Source of the DNA: Vibrio methylphosphonaticus
GTDB taxonomy: Bacteria > Pseudomonadota > Gammaproteobacteria > Enterobacterales > Vibrionaceae
Assembly: GCF_023634655.1 (NCBI RefSeq)
Contig: NZ_JAMKMS010000015.1
Span: 62,001-126,000, forward strand
Length of the DNA stretch: 64,000 nt
Direction of reading: 5' to 3'
A program made the translations under genes and the position numbers. Shown here piece by piece: positions 17,685 to 27,399 of the stretch; positions within the stretch are counted from its first letter, which is position 1, and every line of letters starts with the position of its first letter. The notes beneath the pieces were generated by a model that searched no databases, was not told where the DNA came from, and saw only the letters and a program-made list of their open reading frames with translations.

Positions 17685-19388
17685 ATGGATATTCAAACTT
17701 GGACGTTTATTCTCGTCGGTATTACTTTCGCGGTATATATCGGCATCGCAATCTGGGCTCGTGCTGGGTCTACTAGTGAGTTCTACGTTGCTGGCGGTGG
17801 TGTACACCCAGTAGCAAACGGCATGGCGACTGCCGCTGACTGGATGTCAGCAGCATCATTCATTTCAATGGCAGGTATCATCTCATTCGTTGGTTACGAC
17901 GGTGCGGTTTACCTAATGGGTTGGACCGGTGGTTATGTACTACTTGCGCTATGTTTAGCCCCTTACCTACGTAAGTTCGGTCAGTTTACGGTTCCAGATT
18001 TCATCGGTGAGCGTTACTACTCGAAAACAGCACGTATGGTCGCGGTATTCTGTGCAATCTTCGTATCGTTTACGTACGTTGCAGGCCAGATGCGTGGTGT
18101 GGGCGTGGTATTCTCTCGTTTCCTAGAAGTTGATATTAACCTAGGCATCATCATTGGTATGGGTATTGTGTTCTTCTACGCAGTACTGGGTGGCATGAAA
18201 GGCATCACTTATACGCAGGTAGCTCAATTCTGTGTCCTCATTTTCGCCTTCCTTGTGCCAGCAATCTTCACCTCAATCATGATGACAGGTAACCCACTTC
18301 CACAAGTTGGTATGGGCTCTACGCTATCAGGCACGGATGTTTACCTTCTTGATAAACTGGATGGACTGACCGAAGAACTCGGATTTACCGCCTATACCGA
18401 AGGTAACAAGAGCATGGTGGATGTATTCTTCATCTGTGCGGCTCTAATGGTGGGTACTGCAGGTCTTCCACACGTAATCATTCGTTTCTTCACGGTACCA
18501 AAAGTACGTGATGCTCGTATCTCTGCGGGTTGGGCTCTACTGTTCATCTCATTGCTATACACAACAGCACCAGGCGTTGCAGCATTCGCCCGTGTAAACA
18601 TGATCGAAACAATCAACGGTCCTGACATGCAAGGTGTCGCAGCAGCAGACGCACCAAGCTGGTACAAAAACTGGGAAAGCACTGGCCTAGTTGGTTGGGA
18701 AGATAAGAACGGCGATGGCAAAATGTTCTACTCGGGCGATGAACGCAACGAGATGAAGATCAACCGTGACATTATCGTACTGGCTTCTCCAGAGCTCGCG
18801 AAACTACCAAACTGGGTTGTCGCACTACTTGCAGCCGGTGGCCTAGCAGCCGCACTATCAACAGCCGCGGGTCTACTATTGGTAATCTCAACGTCGATTT
18901 CACATGACTTGTTGAAGAAAGGCTTCAGACCAAACATGACCGACAAGCAGGAGCTGTTAGCCGCTCGTCTAGCCGCCATGGTCGCAATTGTCGGTGCCGG
19001 TTACTTGGGTATTAACCCACCAGGCTTTGTAGCACAGGTAGTCGCGTTTGCCTTCGGCTTAGCCGCAGCATCCTTCTTCCCAGCGATTATCCTAGGTATC
19101 TTCTACAAGAAGATGAACAAGGAAGGTGCAATTGCAGGTATGTTGTCAGGTATTGCCTTCACAGCAAGCTACATCATCTACTTCAAGTTCATTAACCCAG
19201 CAGCAAGCACACCTGAGAACTGGTGGTTTGGTATCAGCCCAGAGGGCATCGGTACGCTAGGTATGTGTCTAAACTTTGTTGTCTCTATCGTAGTGAACAA
19301 GTTTACAGCTGAAGTACCTGACGATGTACAAGAAATGGTTGAGTCTATCCGTTACCCGAAAGGTGCCGGTGAAGCCCACGACCACTAA
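17685..19388 (+). CDS. Sodium:solute symporter, ActP-like acetate permease
   Basis: SSS-family symporter of 567 residues with about 13 membrane helices. Signature stretches are FYVAGGGVHPVANGMATAAD near the N-terminus, MSAASFISMAG and the late GLAAALSTAAGLLLVISTSI. A soluble loop of about 80 residues with DKNGDGKMFYSG lies between helices in the middle, as in the DUF4212-linked subgroup. It most likely takes up acetate or other short monocarboxylates. Support comes from the crbS, crbR and acs genes in the same block and the candidate CrbR site before the operon. Substrate is inferred, not shown. Confidence 0.88.
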   Translation: MDIQTWTFILVGITFAVYIGIAIWARAGSTSEFYVAGGGVHPVANGMATAADWMSAASFISMAGIISFVGYDGAVYLMGWTGGYVLLALCLAPYLRKFGQFTVPDFIGERYYSKTARMVAVFCAIFVSFTYVAGQMRGVGVVFSRFLEVDINLGIIIGMGIVFFYAVLGGMKGITYTQVAQFCVLIFAFLVPAIFTSIMMTGNPLPQVGMGSTLSGTDVYLLDKLDGLTEELGFTAYTEGNKSMVDVFFICAALMVGTAGLPHVIIRFFTVPKVRDARISAGWALLFISLLYTTAPGVAAFARVNMIETINGPDMQGVAAADAPSWYKNWESTGLVGWEDKNGDGKMFYSGDERNEMKINRDIIVLASPELAKLPNWVVALLAAGGLAAALSTAAGLLLVISTSISHDLLKKGFRPNMTDKQELLAARLAAMVAIVGAGYLGINPPGFVAQVVAFAFGLAAASFFPAIILGIFYKKMNKEGAIAGMLSGIAFTASYIIYFKFINPAASTPENWWFGISPEGIGTLGMCLNFVVSIVVNKFTAEVPDDVQEMVESIRYPKGAGEAHDH

Positions 19389-19419
19389 TAACAACGTCTA
19401 ATCGTTGGCTAGAAAGAAC

Positions 19420-19450
19420 AAAGACCAATGCAATGCATTGGTCTTTTTTT
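19420..19450 (+). terminator. Rho-independent terminator after the symporter gene
   Basis: AAAGACCAATGC pairs with GCATTGGTCTTT followed by TTTT; a strong hairpin that closes the DUF4212/symporter operon. Confidence 0.9.
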
Positions 19451-19485
19451 GGCGACAACAGCGTTCTCAAATCAACACGATTTAT

Positions 19486-19821
19486 CTATGAACGCTCTTT
19501 GTATGAATACTCCACATCGATAATCGCTCGATATTTTATTTCACCACGATTTTCTGCATATTCCTGCACCGTGATTTGCGCATCATCCACTTGGACACTG
19601 TTTCGCAGTAGATCGCCCTCATGCACTCTCAATTTATAAACTAAATCGGTCGAAGGCATCGCTTTCAAATCATTCACCATCTGAAAACCTGCATCATAAG
19701 CTTGCTGCTTAGTGCTAAAGCCTTCTGAATGTAAGTCCACATCACCTACCAACGACGTTGTGGTCGCCATTGCCGTGGATGATAGAACCAAAGATGCGGT
19801 AATTAATGCTAATTTGTTCAT
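19486..19821 (-). CDS. Small secreted DUF3316-like protein, copy A
   Basis: Protein of 111 residues with a cleavable signal peptide (1-19, ending TAMA). The mature part contains STKQQAYDAGFQMVNDL and, near the end, VQEYAENRGEIKYRAIIDVEYSY. It is paralogous to the next gene (20066-20398), sharing KQQAY.AG.Q.V, V.EY.E..G.IKYRA and Y.Y. This pattern fits DUF3316, a vibrio family of unknown function; I assign it from memory of the family, so the domain name needs a profile search. It is likely periplasmic. It lies between the acetate symporter and crbS, which hints at but does not show a link to acetate physiology. Confidence 0.75.
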   Translation of the reverse strand: MNKLALITASLVLSSTAMATTTSLVGDVDLHSEGFSTKQQAYDAGFQMVNDLKAMPSTDLVYKLRVHEGDLLRNSVQVDDAQITVQEYAENRGEIKYRAIIDVEYSYKERS

Positions 19822-20065
19822 GATGACACCTCATTACTTATTGGGTTTGCTCTCTTAGTATCGCAATGGTTACCCGTTAATTTTGAGTACGACTGCAAAC
19901 TGCGACATAAAGAACAACGACATTACTTACTAAATTCTCATCAGAGATAAAAGATAGTGCGTCAAATAACAGTTCGTATTCTCTTTTAAGCCTTAAATGT
20001 TGAGAATAAACCTGTTTTTGTCACCCTATAATATTGCCTATTCCTAAGATAAGACCTGATCAGTA

Positions 20066-20398
20066 CTAACTATCTTTCGCATCATATTCATAACTGACAT
20101 TCACCTGAGCTCGATATTTAATAACACCTTGTTTTTCTGAATATTCGTGTACTGATACTTCGGTGTTTTTTAATTCAATATCTTGGATATTGTCACTATG
20201 AGCATTCAAATGTAACTGATGAGCCAATGCACCATTGGTCATTTCATTCAGTTCGTCGACTAACTGGTAGCCTGCTTCATAGGCTTGCTGTTTACTCTGG
20301 AACGCTTCGGTTTCCAAATGGCTATTCCCAATATCGCTTCCTGCGAATACACTTCCAGACATAAGCGCAACACACGCTACAACTAATCGCTTTTTCAT
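20066..20398 (-). CDS. Small secreted DUF3316-like protein, copy B
   Basis: Paralogue of the preceding gene: 110 residues, signal peptide (1-19, ending SVFA), then QSKQQAYEAGYQLVDEL and a C-terminal VHEYSEKQGVIKYRAQVNVS block. The two mature proteins align along their whole length, and the first part of the domain (KQQAY) and the last part are best conserved. A 244-base spacer separates them, so each may have its own promoter. No cysteines occur in the mature part. Function unknown; a tandem duplication is the simplest origin. Confidence 0.75.
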   Translation of the reverse strand: MKKRLVVACVALMSGSVFAGSDIGNSHLETEAFQSKQQAYEAGYQLVDELNEMTNGALAHQLHLNAHSDNIQDIELKNTEVSVHEYSEKQGVIKYRAQVNVSYEYDAKDS

Positions 20399-20561
20399 AT
20401 ATTCACCTTTTCTAACTGACTTGTTTGAAGAGGACTCTAGCGTAACCGATGCAATGTAAAGCGTCTGTCAACCTATGTAAATGAGACGTTATATTAGGTA
20501 AAGCAATGGAAAACTTAACAACACAATCATGACATTAATGTTTTCCATCACTTCTATCTGA

Positions 20562-23500
20562 CTAAGTGCGATTGAGCATCGCCCTTAATTTGAGAGGTTT
20601 AACTGGTTTTGGTAAAAAGCTAAAGCCGTTAGACTTTATACCTTCGAGCATAGTTTCAGTGCGATCAGCACTAATAATCACGCCTTTAAATGAGTCCCCC
20701 AGCCGTAAGCGGCATTGCTGAAGCACTTCCAAGCCTGTACGGCCATTGTCTAAACGATAGTCCGAAAAAATGACATCGGGTATCCAGTCATCTTCCAAGT
20801 GTTTAAGACTGCCTACCAAGTCCAACGCCGTTCTAACGTCACACCCCCAGCGTGCCAATAAGCTCTCCATACCCACGAGAATATCTTGTTCGTTATCCAC
20901 ACAAAGCACTTTAAGATGCTGAAGTTCGGCATGCGGCGCCGTTGCCACCGGCTTCAAGACAGGTTCAACTTCCTTCGTTTTATCTAACGTTATTGAGAAT
21001 ACGCTACCCTTGTCTTGCCAAGACTGCATAGAGATTTGATGATTCAGAACTCGAGCTATTCCTCTCGAGATCGCTAGCCCTAGCCCTAACCCTTGGTCGG
21101 CTCGCGCTTGATCGACACGAGAGAACTCGTCGAATATTTCTTGTTGTTTGTCTTCAGGAATGCCAATTCCATCATCCCAAACATCAATTCGCACTCGTCC
21201 ATTCACTCGTCTCGCCCCCAGCACGACTTTCCCCTCTGGGTTATAGCGAAAGGCATTAGTAAGAAAATTCTGCAGCACGCGACGCAGTAATTTCGGATCC
21301 GATTTAACAATCAAACCCGAAGAGACCACCGAAAATCGAATATTCTGCCCGACCGATATCGCACTAAACTCGGCCTTTAACGTGTCAAAGACTTCTGAAA
21401 GCTCAAATCCTCGCACCTTCGTTTGCAACTTACCCGATTCCAAACGAGAGATATCTAATAAATCACCAATGAGTTCTTCTGCCGCACCAAGCGCACTTTC
21501 GATATGTGACGATAGCTTCTGCGTTTCGTCATCTTTACTGACCTCAGATAAAGAAGACGCAAACAACCGAGCAGCATTTAGAGGCTGCATTAGGTCATGA
21601 CTGACCGCAGCCAAGAAGCGCATTTTTGATTGCGATTCGGATTCCGCTTTTCGAGTGGCAAAAACAAGACGAGCATTTAATTGTTCCAGCTCTTTGGTTC
21701 GCTCAATCACTCTGGATTCCAAGCGCTCGTTTGCATCACGCAACGCACTCTCTGCCTCCCTAAACACAGTGATATCAGTAAAACTCATGACAAATCCACC
21801 ACCAGGCATGGGATTACCTTGCACTTCTATCACACTGCCATCCGCACGGATCCTCGATGACGTATGCGGCGAACCTTGCTCTAGATGATAGATACGCTTG
21901 CGAACATGTTCATTTGGATCGCCCGGACCACACAGTCCTTGCTCAGCGTTATGGCGGATGACTTCTGCAATGGGACGCCCCACCTGTATCAACCCCGGCG
22001 GGAAACTAAATAGCTCTAAGTAACGTCGGTTCCACGCCACTAGCCTAAGCTGTTTATCGACAACCGCAATGCCTTGCCCGATATGCTCTATCGCACCCTG
22101 AAGCAACCCACGACTAAAGTGATAAAGCTCTGACGCTTCATCGACAATCGTTGCCACTTCTTCAAGCTGCATATTACGACCTTGCAATGCAGACGTCAGA
22201 ACGAGCTTCGCAGAAGATGCACCAAACACCCCCGCTAATACGCGCTCAGTATGCCGAATCAACTCTGCCGACGCTTGCTGATTCGGTAATCCATCTTGTT
22301 GCTGCTCACGCCAAAACTGCCGATACGCGCTGCGAACGCGCGTTCGTCCCACAAACCGAGAGGCAAGCATTTCTAGCTCAGCCACCGTCACTCGACTTTG
22401 ATATAGGCTAATATTTTCGCTTTCCGGTAATGGCGTACCCACAAAAGAAGCAGACTGTAAGCGTTCCGTTAAACTCGCCCTTGTCGACAAAGATACGACA
22501 ATGAAACACAACGCATTGAGCACAACACTAATCAGCATCCCCCAATCTGAGCTTTTGATATCCAGAGAGAGCAACATCTCTGGTGGAGTGATTATCCAAA
22601 TCAACAGATTGTTTTGCGCATCTCCGGCAAGCAGCCCCGTCTCGCCCATCAGTGTAATGAGCCAAATGGTAAAGCCTACCAATAAGCCGCTGTACACCCC
22701 TTTACGGTTACCTAAACGCCAATACAAACCGCCAATGAGTGCAGGGGCAAATTGAGTGATAGCCGAAAATGACAGAAACCCAATCGCCGATAACGAATGG
22801 ATAGAATCTAACGCCTGATAAAACAGCCACGCGCCAAACAGCAGCAAACAGATCAACGCTCGCCGAATGATCAAGAGTAACCCTGACAGGTGTCGGTGCG
22901 AGCGATGGGCTAACTTAATTCGTCTTAGTAGCAACGGCATGACGAGATCATTCGATACCATAATGGCGAGCGCAATCGTCGATACGATCACCATACCGCT
23001 CGCTGCAGAAGTCCCACCTAAAAACGCCAACAAAGCGATATGATCAGCATCGGCAAACTTGGGGATACTAATAACATACGTATCTGGGGCGGTTCCCATT
23101 AATAAGCCCTGTCCAACCCAGGCAATCGGTAATACGAACACCCCCATCAGGAGCAAATAAAGCGGAAATAACCAACGGGCGGTGTGCAGATCTTTTGCTC
23201 GTTCATTTTCAACGACCATAGTATGAAACTGCCGAGGAAGACAGATGATCGCCATCATGGTGAGTGCGGTATGAATAAGGAGCGTAGGAATATTGGGGGA
23301 TTGATAGGTCTCGGATGCCAGCTCTGCCAATCGAATATCAGGCCGCTCCCAAGCCAAATAAAGGATGAAGAATCCTACGACTAAAAATGCCACCAGCTTA
23401 ACAATTGACTCAAAGGCTACCGCCATCATCATGCCACGGTGATGTTCGGTGTTATCAATATGACGAGTACCGAATAGCATGGTGAATACGGCTAACGCGC

Positions 23501-23990
23501 CGACGACAAACCAAGAGATATGGGTATCTTGATAACCAAGATCATTGGCTAAATTCGGCGCAACGACGTCGAGCCCCATCGTAATACCGCGTAATTGCAA
23601 GGCAATATAGGGCAAGATCCCCGCCACCGCAATCAAGGTGACAGCCACCGCTAAGCCTTGCGACTTACCGTAACGGGCAGCGATAAAATCAGCAATTGAC
23701 GTAATGTGTTCCCGCTTAGCAATCAACACTAAACGTGCAATCACTCGCCAACCTAAGGTAAAAACCAAGATTGGAGCGATATAAATCGGTAAAAATGACC
23801 ACGGATTGTTACTTGCTTGCCCCACTGTGCCGTAAAAGGTCCAAGAGGTACAATAAACCGCGATAGACAGGCTATAAACCCACGGTCGCCATTTTGACAA
23901 CCACTTCTTTTGCCTGTCTCCATACCATGCGATGAGAAATAACACCCCAAGGTATGCCAGCGAGACAGGAATTACTATCCATCCTTGCAT
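20562..23990 (-). CDS. crbS: Hybrid sensor histidine kinase CrbS (symporter-fused)
   Basis: Membrane sensor of 1142 residues. Residues 1 to about 500 form a sodium:solute-symporter-like domain with 12-13 helices. A PAS domain follows (about 630-750), then a coiled coil, the HisKA box with His798 (SHDLMQPLNA), an HATPase domain (about 840-985) and a C-terminal receiver with phospho-acceptor Asp1077 (FSDYRL). This is the CrbS architecture; in V. cholerae CrbS with CrbR activates acs and acetate uptake. The hcaT-like gene lies upstream on the same strand. The presumed ribosome-binding site falls inside a perfect 9-bp stem (24000-24030). All catalytic residues are present. Confidence 0.93.
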   Translation of the reverse strand: MQGWIVIPVSLAYLGVLFLIAWYGDRQKKWLSKWRPWVYSLSIAVYCTSWTFYGTVGQASNNPWSFLPIYIAPILVFTLGWRVIARLVLIAKREHITSIADFIAARYGKSQGLAVAVTLIAVAGILPYIALQLRGITMGLDVVAPNLANDLGYQDTHISWFVVGALAVFTMLFGTRHIDNTEHHRGMMMAVAFESIVKLVAFLVVGFFILYLAWERPDIRLAELASETYQSPNIPTLLIHTALTMMAIICLPRQFHTMVVENERAKDLHTARWLFPLYLLLMGVFVLPIAWVGQGLLMGTAPDTYVISIPKFADADHIALLAFLGGTSAASGMVIVSTIALAIMVSNDLVMPLLLRRIKLAHRSHRHLSGLLLIIRRALICLLLFGAWLFYQALDSIHSLSAIGFLSFSAITQFAPALIGGLYWRLGNRKGVYSGLLVGFTIWLITLMGETGLLAGDAQNNLLIWIITPPEMLLSLDIKSSDWGMLISVVLNALCFIVVSLSTRASLTERLQSASFVGTPLPESENISLYQSRVTVAELEMLASRFVGRTRVRSAYRQFWREQQQDGLPNQQASAELIRHTERVLAGVFGASSAKLVLTSALQGRNMQLEEVATIVDEASELYHFSRGLLQGAIEHIGQGIAVVDKQLRLVAWNRRYLELFSFPPGLIQVGRPIAEVIRHNAEQGLCGPGDPNEHVRKRIYHLEQGSPHTSSRIRADGSVIEVQGNPMPGGGFVMSFTDITVFREAESALRDANERLESRVIERTKELEQLNARLVFATRKAESESQSKMRFLAAVSHDLMQPLNAARLFASSLSEVSKDDETQKLSSHIESALGAAEELIGDLLDISRLESGKLQTKVRGFELSEVFDTLKAEFSAISVGQNIRFSVVSSGLIVKSDPKLLRRVLQNFLTNAFRYNPEGKVVLGARRVNGRVRIDVWDDGIGIPEDKQQEIFDEFSRVDQARADQGLGLGLAISRGIARVLNHQISMQSWQDKGSVFSITLDKTKEVEPVLKPVATAPHAELQHLKVLCVDNEQDILVGMESLLARWGCDVRTALDLVGSLKHLEDDWIPDVIFSDYRLDNGRTGLEVLQQCRLRLGDSFKGVIISADRTETMLEGIKSNGFSFLPKPVKPLKLRAMLNRT

Positions 23991-23999
23991 TGGTCATAT

Positions 24000-24030
24000 C
24001 CCTTTAAAACCTTTGGTCTCATTTAAAGGG
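24000..24030 (-). promoter_or_regulatory. Stem-loop covering the crbS ribosome-binding site
   Basis: CCCTTTAAA (24000-24008) is the exact reverse complement of TTTAAAGGG (24022-24030). In the crbS leader this pairs the AAAGGG ribosome-binding site, about ten bases before the ATG, with an upstream strand. No T-run follows, so it is not a terminator of the gene upstream. Confidence 0.5.
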
Positions 24031-24059
24031 CTGTAACCTAATAACTCAAACGCTTAGCA

Positions 24060-25247
24060 TCATTTCTGTGGCTTAGGCTGAGAAAACTCTTTGATGTCTT
24101 TCACCGATTTACCTTTTGGTTCAACCTTAATAAATAGCGCTAAGACACCCATAAACGCCATACCCCAGAAAATGTGTGCTCCCCATCGCTCGTACCCCCA
24201 GCCACTGACGGCCATCATTAACGCAATAAAGGCACCAAGAGGGATCGCATTATATAGCGATTGTAACGCCACCATTTTATTCGTTTCCGATTTTTGAATG
24301 TATTGAATGGCGGCAATATGCGCGATGCCAAAGGTCACGCCATGTAATAGCTGAATAACGACCAAAGCAGGTAATGCCACTGTTGACGCCGTCAAACCCC
24401 AACGTACGATGACACCAATAGAAGAAACAACAAATAGGGTTCGCAAAGACCAACCAGCAAACCATTTTTTACTAAAGGCAAATAAGAGCACCTCTGAAAC
24501 CACACCCAAGCTCCATAAATAGCCAATAACGCTTTCAGGGTGACCGGCTTCTTTCCAATAAATAGAACTAAAGCTGTAGTACGCCGCGTGGCTGCCTTGA
24601 ATCAGCGCAATTAAGACGAGAAAACGGATTACCTCACGATCACTTAATAAGGCCTTTAAACTCGGACGCTCTGTCTCGTGTGAATCTTCTGACACCGGTG
24701 GATTAACGGGCGTTCTCATCACCAACAGCATAGATAGCACAAATCCGGCCAGCGCCGTATAGACAATCATATTGGCGCCATACTGTGAAGCGAGATAACC
24801 GACAACCGAAGAACCGGCAATAAAAGCGACAGATCCCCAAAGACGCGCTCGACCGTAGTCCAACACGCCTCGGTTAGCGTAATGATTGGCCATCGCATCC
24901 GACAACGGCACCATAGGGCCGAAGCTCAGGTTAAATAACACCGTAACCAACGCAAGTAACATGAAGTTTGCGCCGGCCGCTAAGTGCATAGCAATAAAGA
25001 GTGTACAGGCCAACGTTGCCCAACGTAGTGCTGGTAGCAAGCGTTCAACCTGATGAATTCTAGGTGTGATCAATAAATTAGCGACACATCGCGTCGCAAA
25101 ACCAAGCCCCATGAGCATACCAACATCAGTAGCAGATACACCTTGGTTTTCAAACCACAATGCCCAAAATGGTAAATAGACACCATAAGCAAAGAAGAAG
25201 CCAAACAGGTATTGAGAGACCCAGGCAAAAGGGGAAGGATTCAACAT
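24060..25247 (-). CDS. HcaT-like major facilitator transporter
   Basis: MFS protein of 395 residues with about 12 membrane helices. It resembles the 3-phenylpropionate transporter HcaT of the nucleoside/LacY-like MFS branch: PFAWVSQYLFGFFFAYGVYL at the start, LSFGPMVPLSDAMANHYA, YGRARLWGSVAFI and LLHGVTFGIAHIAAIQYI. The HcaT label comes from similarity; real substrate in vibrios is unknown and could be a short organic acid given the acetate genes around it. It lies 69 bases upstream of crbS on the same strand and is divergent from the CBS/DUF294 gene. Confidence 0.8.
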   Translation of the reverse strand: MLNPSPFAWVSQYLFGFFFAYGVYLPFWALWFENQGVSATDVGMLMGLGFATRCVANLLITPRIHQVERLLPALRWATLACTLFIAMHLAAGANFMLLALVTVLFNLSFGPMVPLSDAMANHYANRGVLDYGRARLWGSVAFIAGSSVVGYLASQYGANMIVYTALAGFVLSMLLVMRTPVNPPVSEDSHETERPSLKALLSDREVIRFLVLIALIQGSHAAYYSFSSIYWKEAGHPESVIGYLWSLGVVSEVLLFAFSKKWFAGWSLRTLFVVSSIGVIVRWGLTASTVALPALVVIQLLHGVTFGIAHIAAIQYIQKSETNKMVALQSLYNAIPLGAFIALMMAVSGWGYERWGAHIFWGMAFMGVLALFIKVEPKGKSVKDIKEFSQPKPQK

Positions 25248-25456
25248 AACAACAACCTAAAAAGAAGAAAAAAATCAGGATGGAAGGCCTGATCACAGAG
25301 CGAGCGGGCACATTATGCAACGACATGTGTTTCCAAAAAAGGGAATTGTTACTAGAAATAAATTACCTCAAATAATGCACCGTATTGCCATCGGCGCCCC
25401 TCACCATTCCATTGCAAATAAACACCTCAAGAAGCATTCAGATAAACATACCTATT

Positions 25457-25468
25457 CGACTAAAGTCG
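25457..25468 (+). promoter_or_regulatory. Candidate CrbR site, copy 2 (CBS/DUF294 gene)
   Basis: CGACTAAAGTCG is a perfect inverted repeat of CGACT and AGTCG around AA, 66 bases before the start codon of the CBS/DUF294 gene. It is the best of three related sites in the acetate block. Confidence 0.5.
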
Positions 25469-25533
25469 TCTGGAGGTTAGTGCAATAGTTGTCACAATAT
25501 GAAATACGGTGAGACAACACAGAGACCCTCAAG

Positions 25534-27360
25534 ATGCCTGACAAATTTAATATGTCGTCGCCTCCGTTCGACCGCTTGTCTGAACGTGAGCAGAATCAGT
25601 TACGCTCATCATTAGACGTCGCCTACTTTCGAGAAAAAGATGTCTTACTAAAAAGCCATCAGGTCAGTCAGCATCTCTATATTTTGATTAAAGGATCGGT
25701 GGAAGAGCGCGATGAAGATAGCAATGAAATATACGCCCACTACACCTTTGATGACATGTTTGATGTGCGAGCTCAGTTTGGTGACCCAGTAAAGCATCAT
25801 TACGTCGCCCTTGAAGACACATTGGCGTATTTACTCCCCAAAGCTGTCTTTCTCTCCCTATATCAAGCCAATGGCCAATTTGCCGCCTATTTTGATAGCA
25901 ATTTAGCCACCAGACAGCAACTGCTCGAAGACGCACAAAAACAACAAAACCTCGCAGAATTCATCCTAACGAAAGTCGATCAAGATATTTACCATCCTGC
26001 GTTAATACTGGATGCCGAGCATTCTATTACCGAAGTCACCCAGCTATTGCTTGAGCAAGGTGTGGACGCTGCCCTTGTTGAATTGCACGACAACGACCCT
26101 AGAAGGCAAGTACATCCGTCAGCTCTACCTTTTGGCATCGTCACCCGAACCAACATGTTGCACGCCGTCGTTCTGGATCAGTTACCCTGCGATACTTCAA
26201 TCAGTGATATCGCCACCTTTCCCGTTCATCAAGTTGAAAAAGAGGACTTTCTCTTTAATGCCATGGTCACCATGACAAGACAGCGCGTTAAACGGCTGAT
26301 GGTGTGCGATGGGGCAAAGCCGGTTGGCATGCTCGACATGACTCAAATTCTCAGTACATTCTCGACTCACTCTCACGTTTTATCGCTCAGTATTGCTCGA
26401 GCCAATAGCGTTGAAGAACTCGCTCTAGCATCCACAAAACAACAGCAGCTAGTCGATAGTTTGATGAGCAATGGTATACGTACTCGCTTTATGATGGAGC
26501 TTATCTCGGCCGTCAATGAGCAAATCATTGAAAAAGCCTTTGAGTTAATTCTGCCACCCGCCGTTCACAATCACTGTTGTTTTATCGTATTAGGCTCAGA
26601 AGGTCGTGGCGAACAAATACTCAAAACCGATCAAGACAATGCGCTTATTTTAGATGATGCTTTAGATTGGCCAGACAAAGAAAAGGTACTAAAAACACTC
26701 AGTCACACATTGGCTCGATTAGGCTACCCGCTATGTCCTGGTAACGTTATGGTTAGCAATAAACAGTGGGTCAAGTCTGCTTCTGAATGGCAAGGCCATA
26801 TCCGACAATTAATTTCTAAAGCGACACCTGACAACGTGATGGAATTGGCGATTCTTGCCGACGCTCGGGCTATCGCAGGAAATCTCACACTTCTTGAGCC
26901 AATAAGCTCGTCATTGCGAGAGCAAATGGAAGGACAAGAGCTCATACTCGCAGACTTTACTCGTCCCGCCCTTACTTTTGGTGTGCCACTCACCTTATTT
27001 GGTAATGTCAAAGCCTCAAAAGACGGGTTAGATATCAAGCAAGGTGGTATTTTCCCTATCGTTCATGGTGTTCGAGCACTCAGCCTAGAGTATGGCCTAC
27101 AAGCAACCAACACTTTTGATCGTATCGATCAACTGGTAGAGAAGCGTGTCTTAGAAACCTCGACTGCCGATAATTTATCAGAAGCACTCAAGCAATTTTT
27201 CAAACTCAGACTGCAACAACAGCTCACTCATCACCACACACAAAATGCGATTCAGTTAACTCACTTAGAGCGTCCGGAGCGTGACTTATTACGTCACGGA
27301 CTACATGTAGTAAAAAAATTCAAACAATGGCTTGGCTATCACTACCAAATTCGAATATAG
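25534..27360 (+). CDS. Cyclic-nucleotide-binding, CBS and DUF294 nucleotidyltransferase-like protein
   Basis: Cytosolic protein of 608 residues with four parts: a cNMP-binding-like domain (about 1-130), a CBS pair (about 155-285), a DUF294 nucleotidyltransferase-like domain with GSEGRGEQ and TDQDNALIL (about 352-373), and a DUF294 C-terminal helical domain. The GS..GR.E...(T)DQDNALI pattern resembles the catalytic motif of GlnD-type uridylyltransferases, and both Asp residues are kept, so activity is possible. Such genes commonly sit by actP or acs and the exonuclease that follows 39 bases later. The ligand and target protein are unknown. Confidence 0.85.
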   Translation: MPDKFNMSSPPFDRLSEREQNQLRSSLDVAYFREKDVLLKSHQVSQHLYILIKGSVEERDEDSNEIYAHYTFDDMFDVRAQFGDPVKHHYVALEDTLAYLLPKAVFLSLYQANGQFAAYFDSNLATRQQLLEDAQKQQNLAEFILTKVDQDIYHPALILDAEHSITEVTQLLLEQGVDAALVELHDNDPRRQVHPSALPFGIVTRTNMLHAVVLDQLPCDTSISDIATFPVHQVEKEDFLFNAMVTMTRQRVKRLMVCDGAKPVGMLDMTQILSTFSTHSHVLSLSIARANSVEELALASTKQQQLVDSLMSNGIRTRFMMELISAVNEQIIEKAFELILPPAVHNHCCFIVLGSEGRGEQILKTDQDNALILDDALDWPDKEKVLKTLSHTLARLGYPLCPGNVMVSNKQWVKSASEWQGHIRQLISKATPDNVMELAILADARAIAGNLTLLEPISSSLREQMEGQELILADFTRPALTFGVPLTLFGNVKASKDGLDIKQGGIFPIVHGVRALSLEYGLQATNTFDRIDQLVEKRVLETSTADNLSEALKQFFKLRLQQQLTHHHTQNAIQLTHLERPERDLLRHGLHVVKKFKQWLGYHYQIRI

Positions 27361-27399
27361 CAACTCAACAATAAGAAACGCCGACGATCAAGGAGCACC

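Noticed and set aside
24000-24030. Hairpin as terminator of the hcaT-like gene
   Set aside because: No T-run follows on the minus strand and the crbS ribosome-binding site lies within the stem, so a leader structure is more likely.
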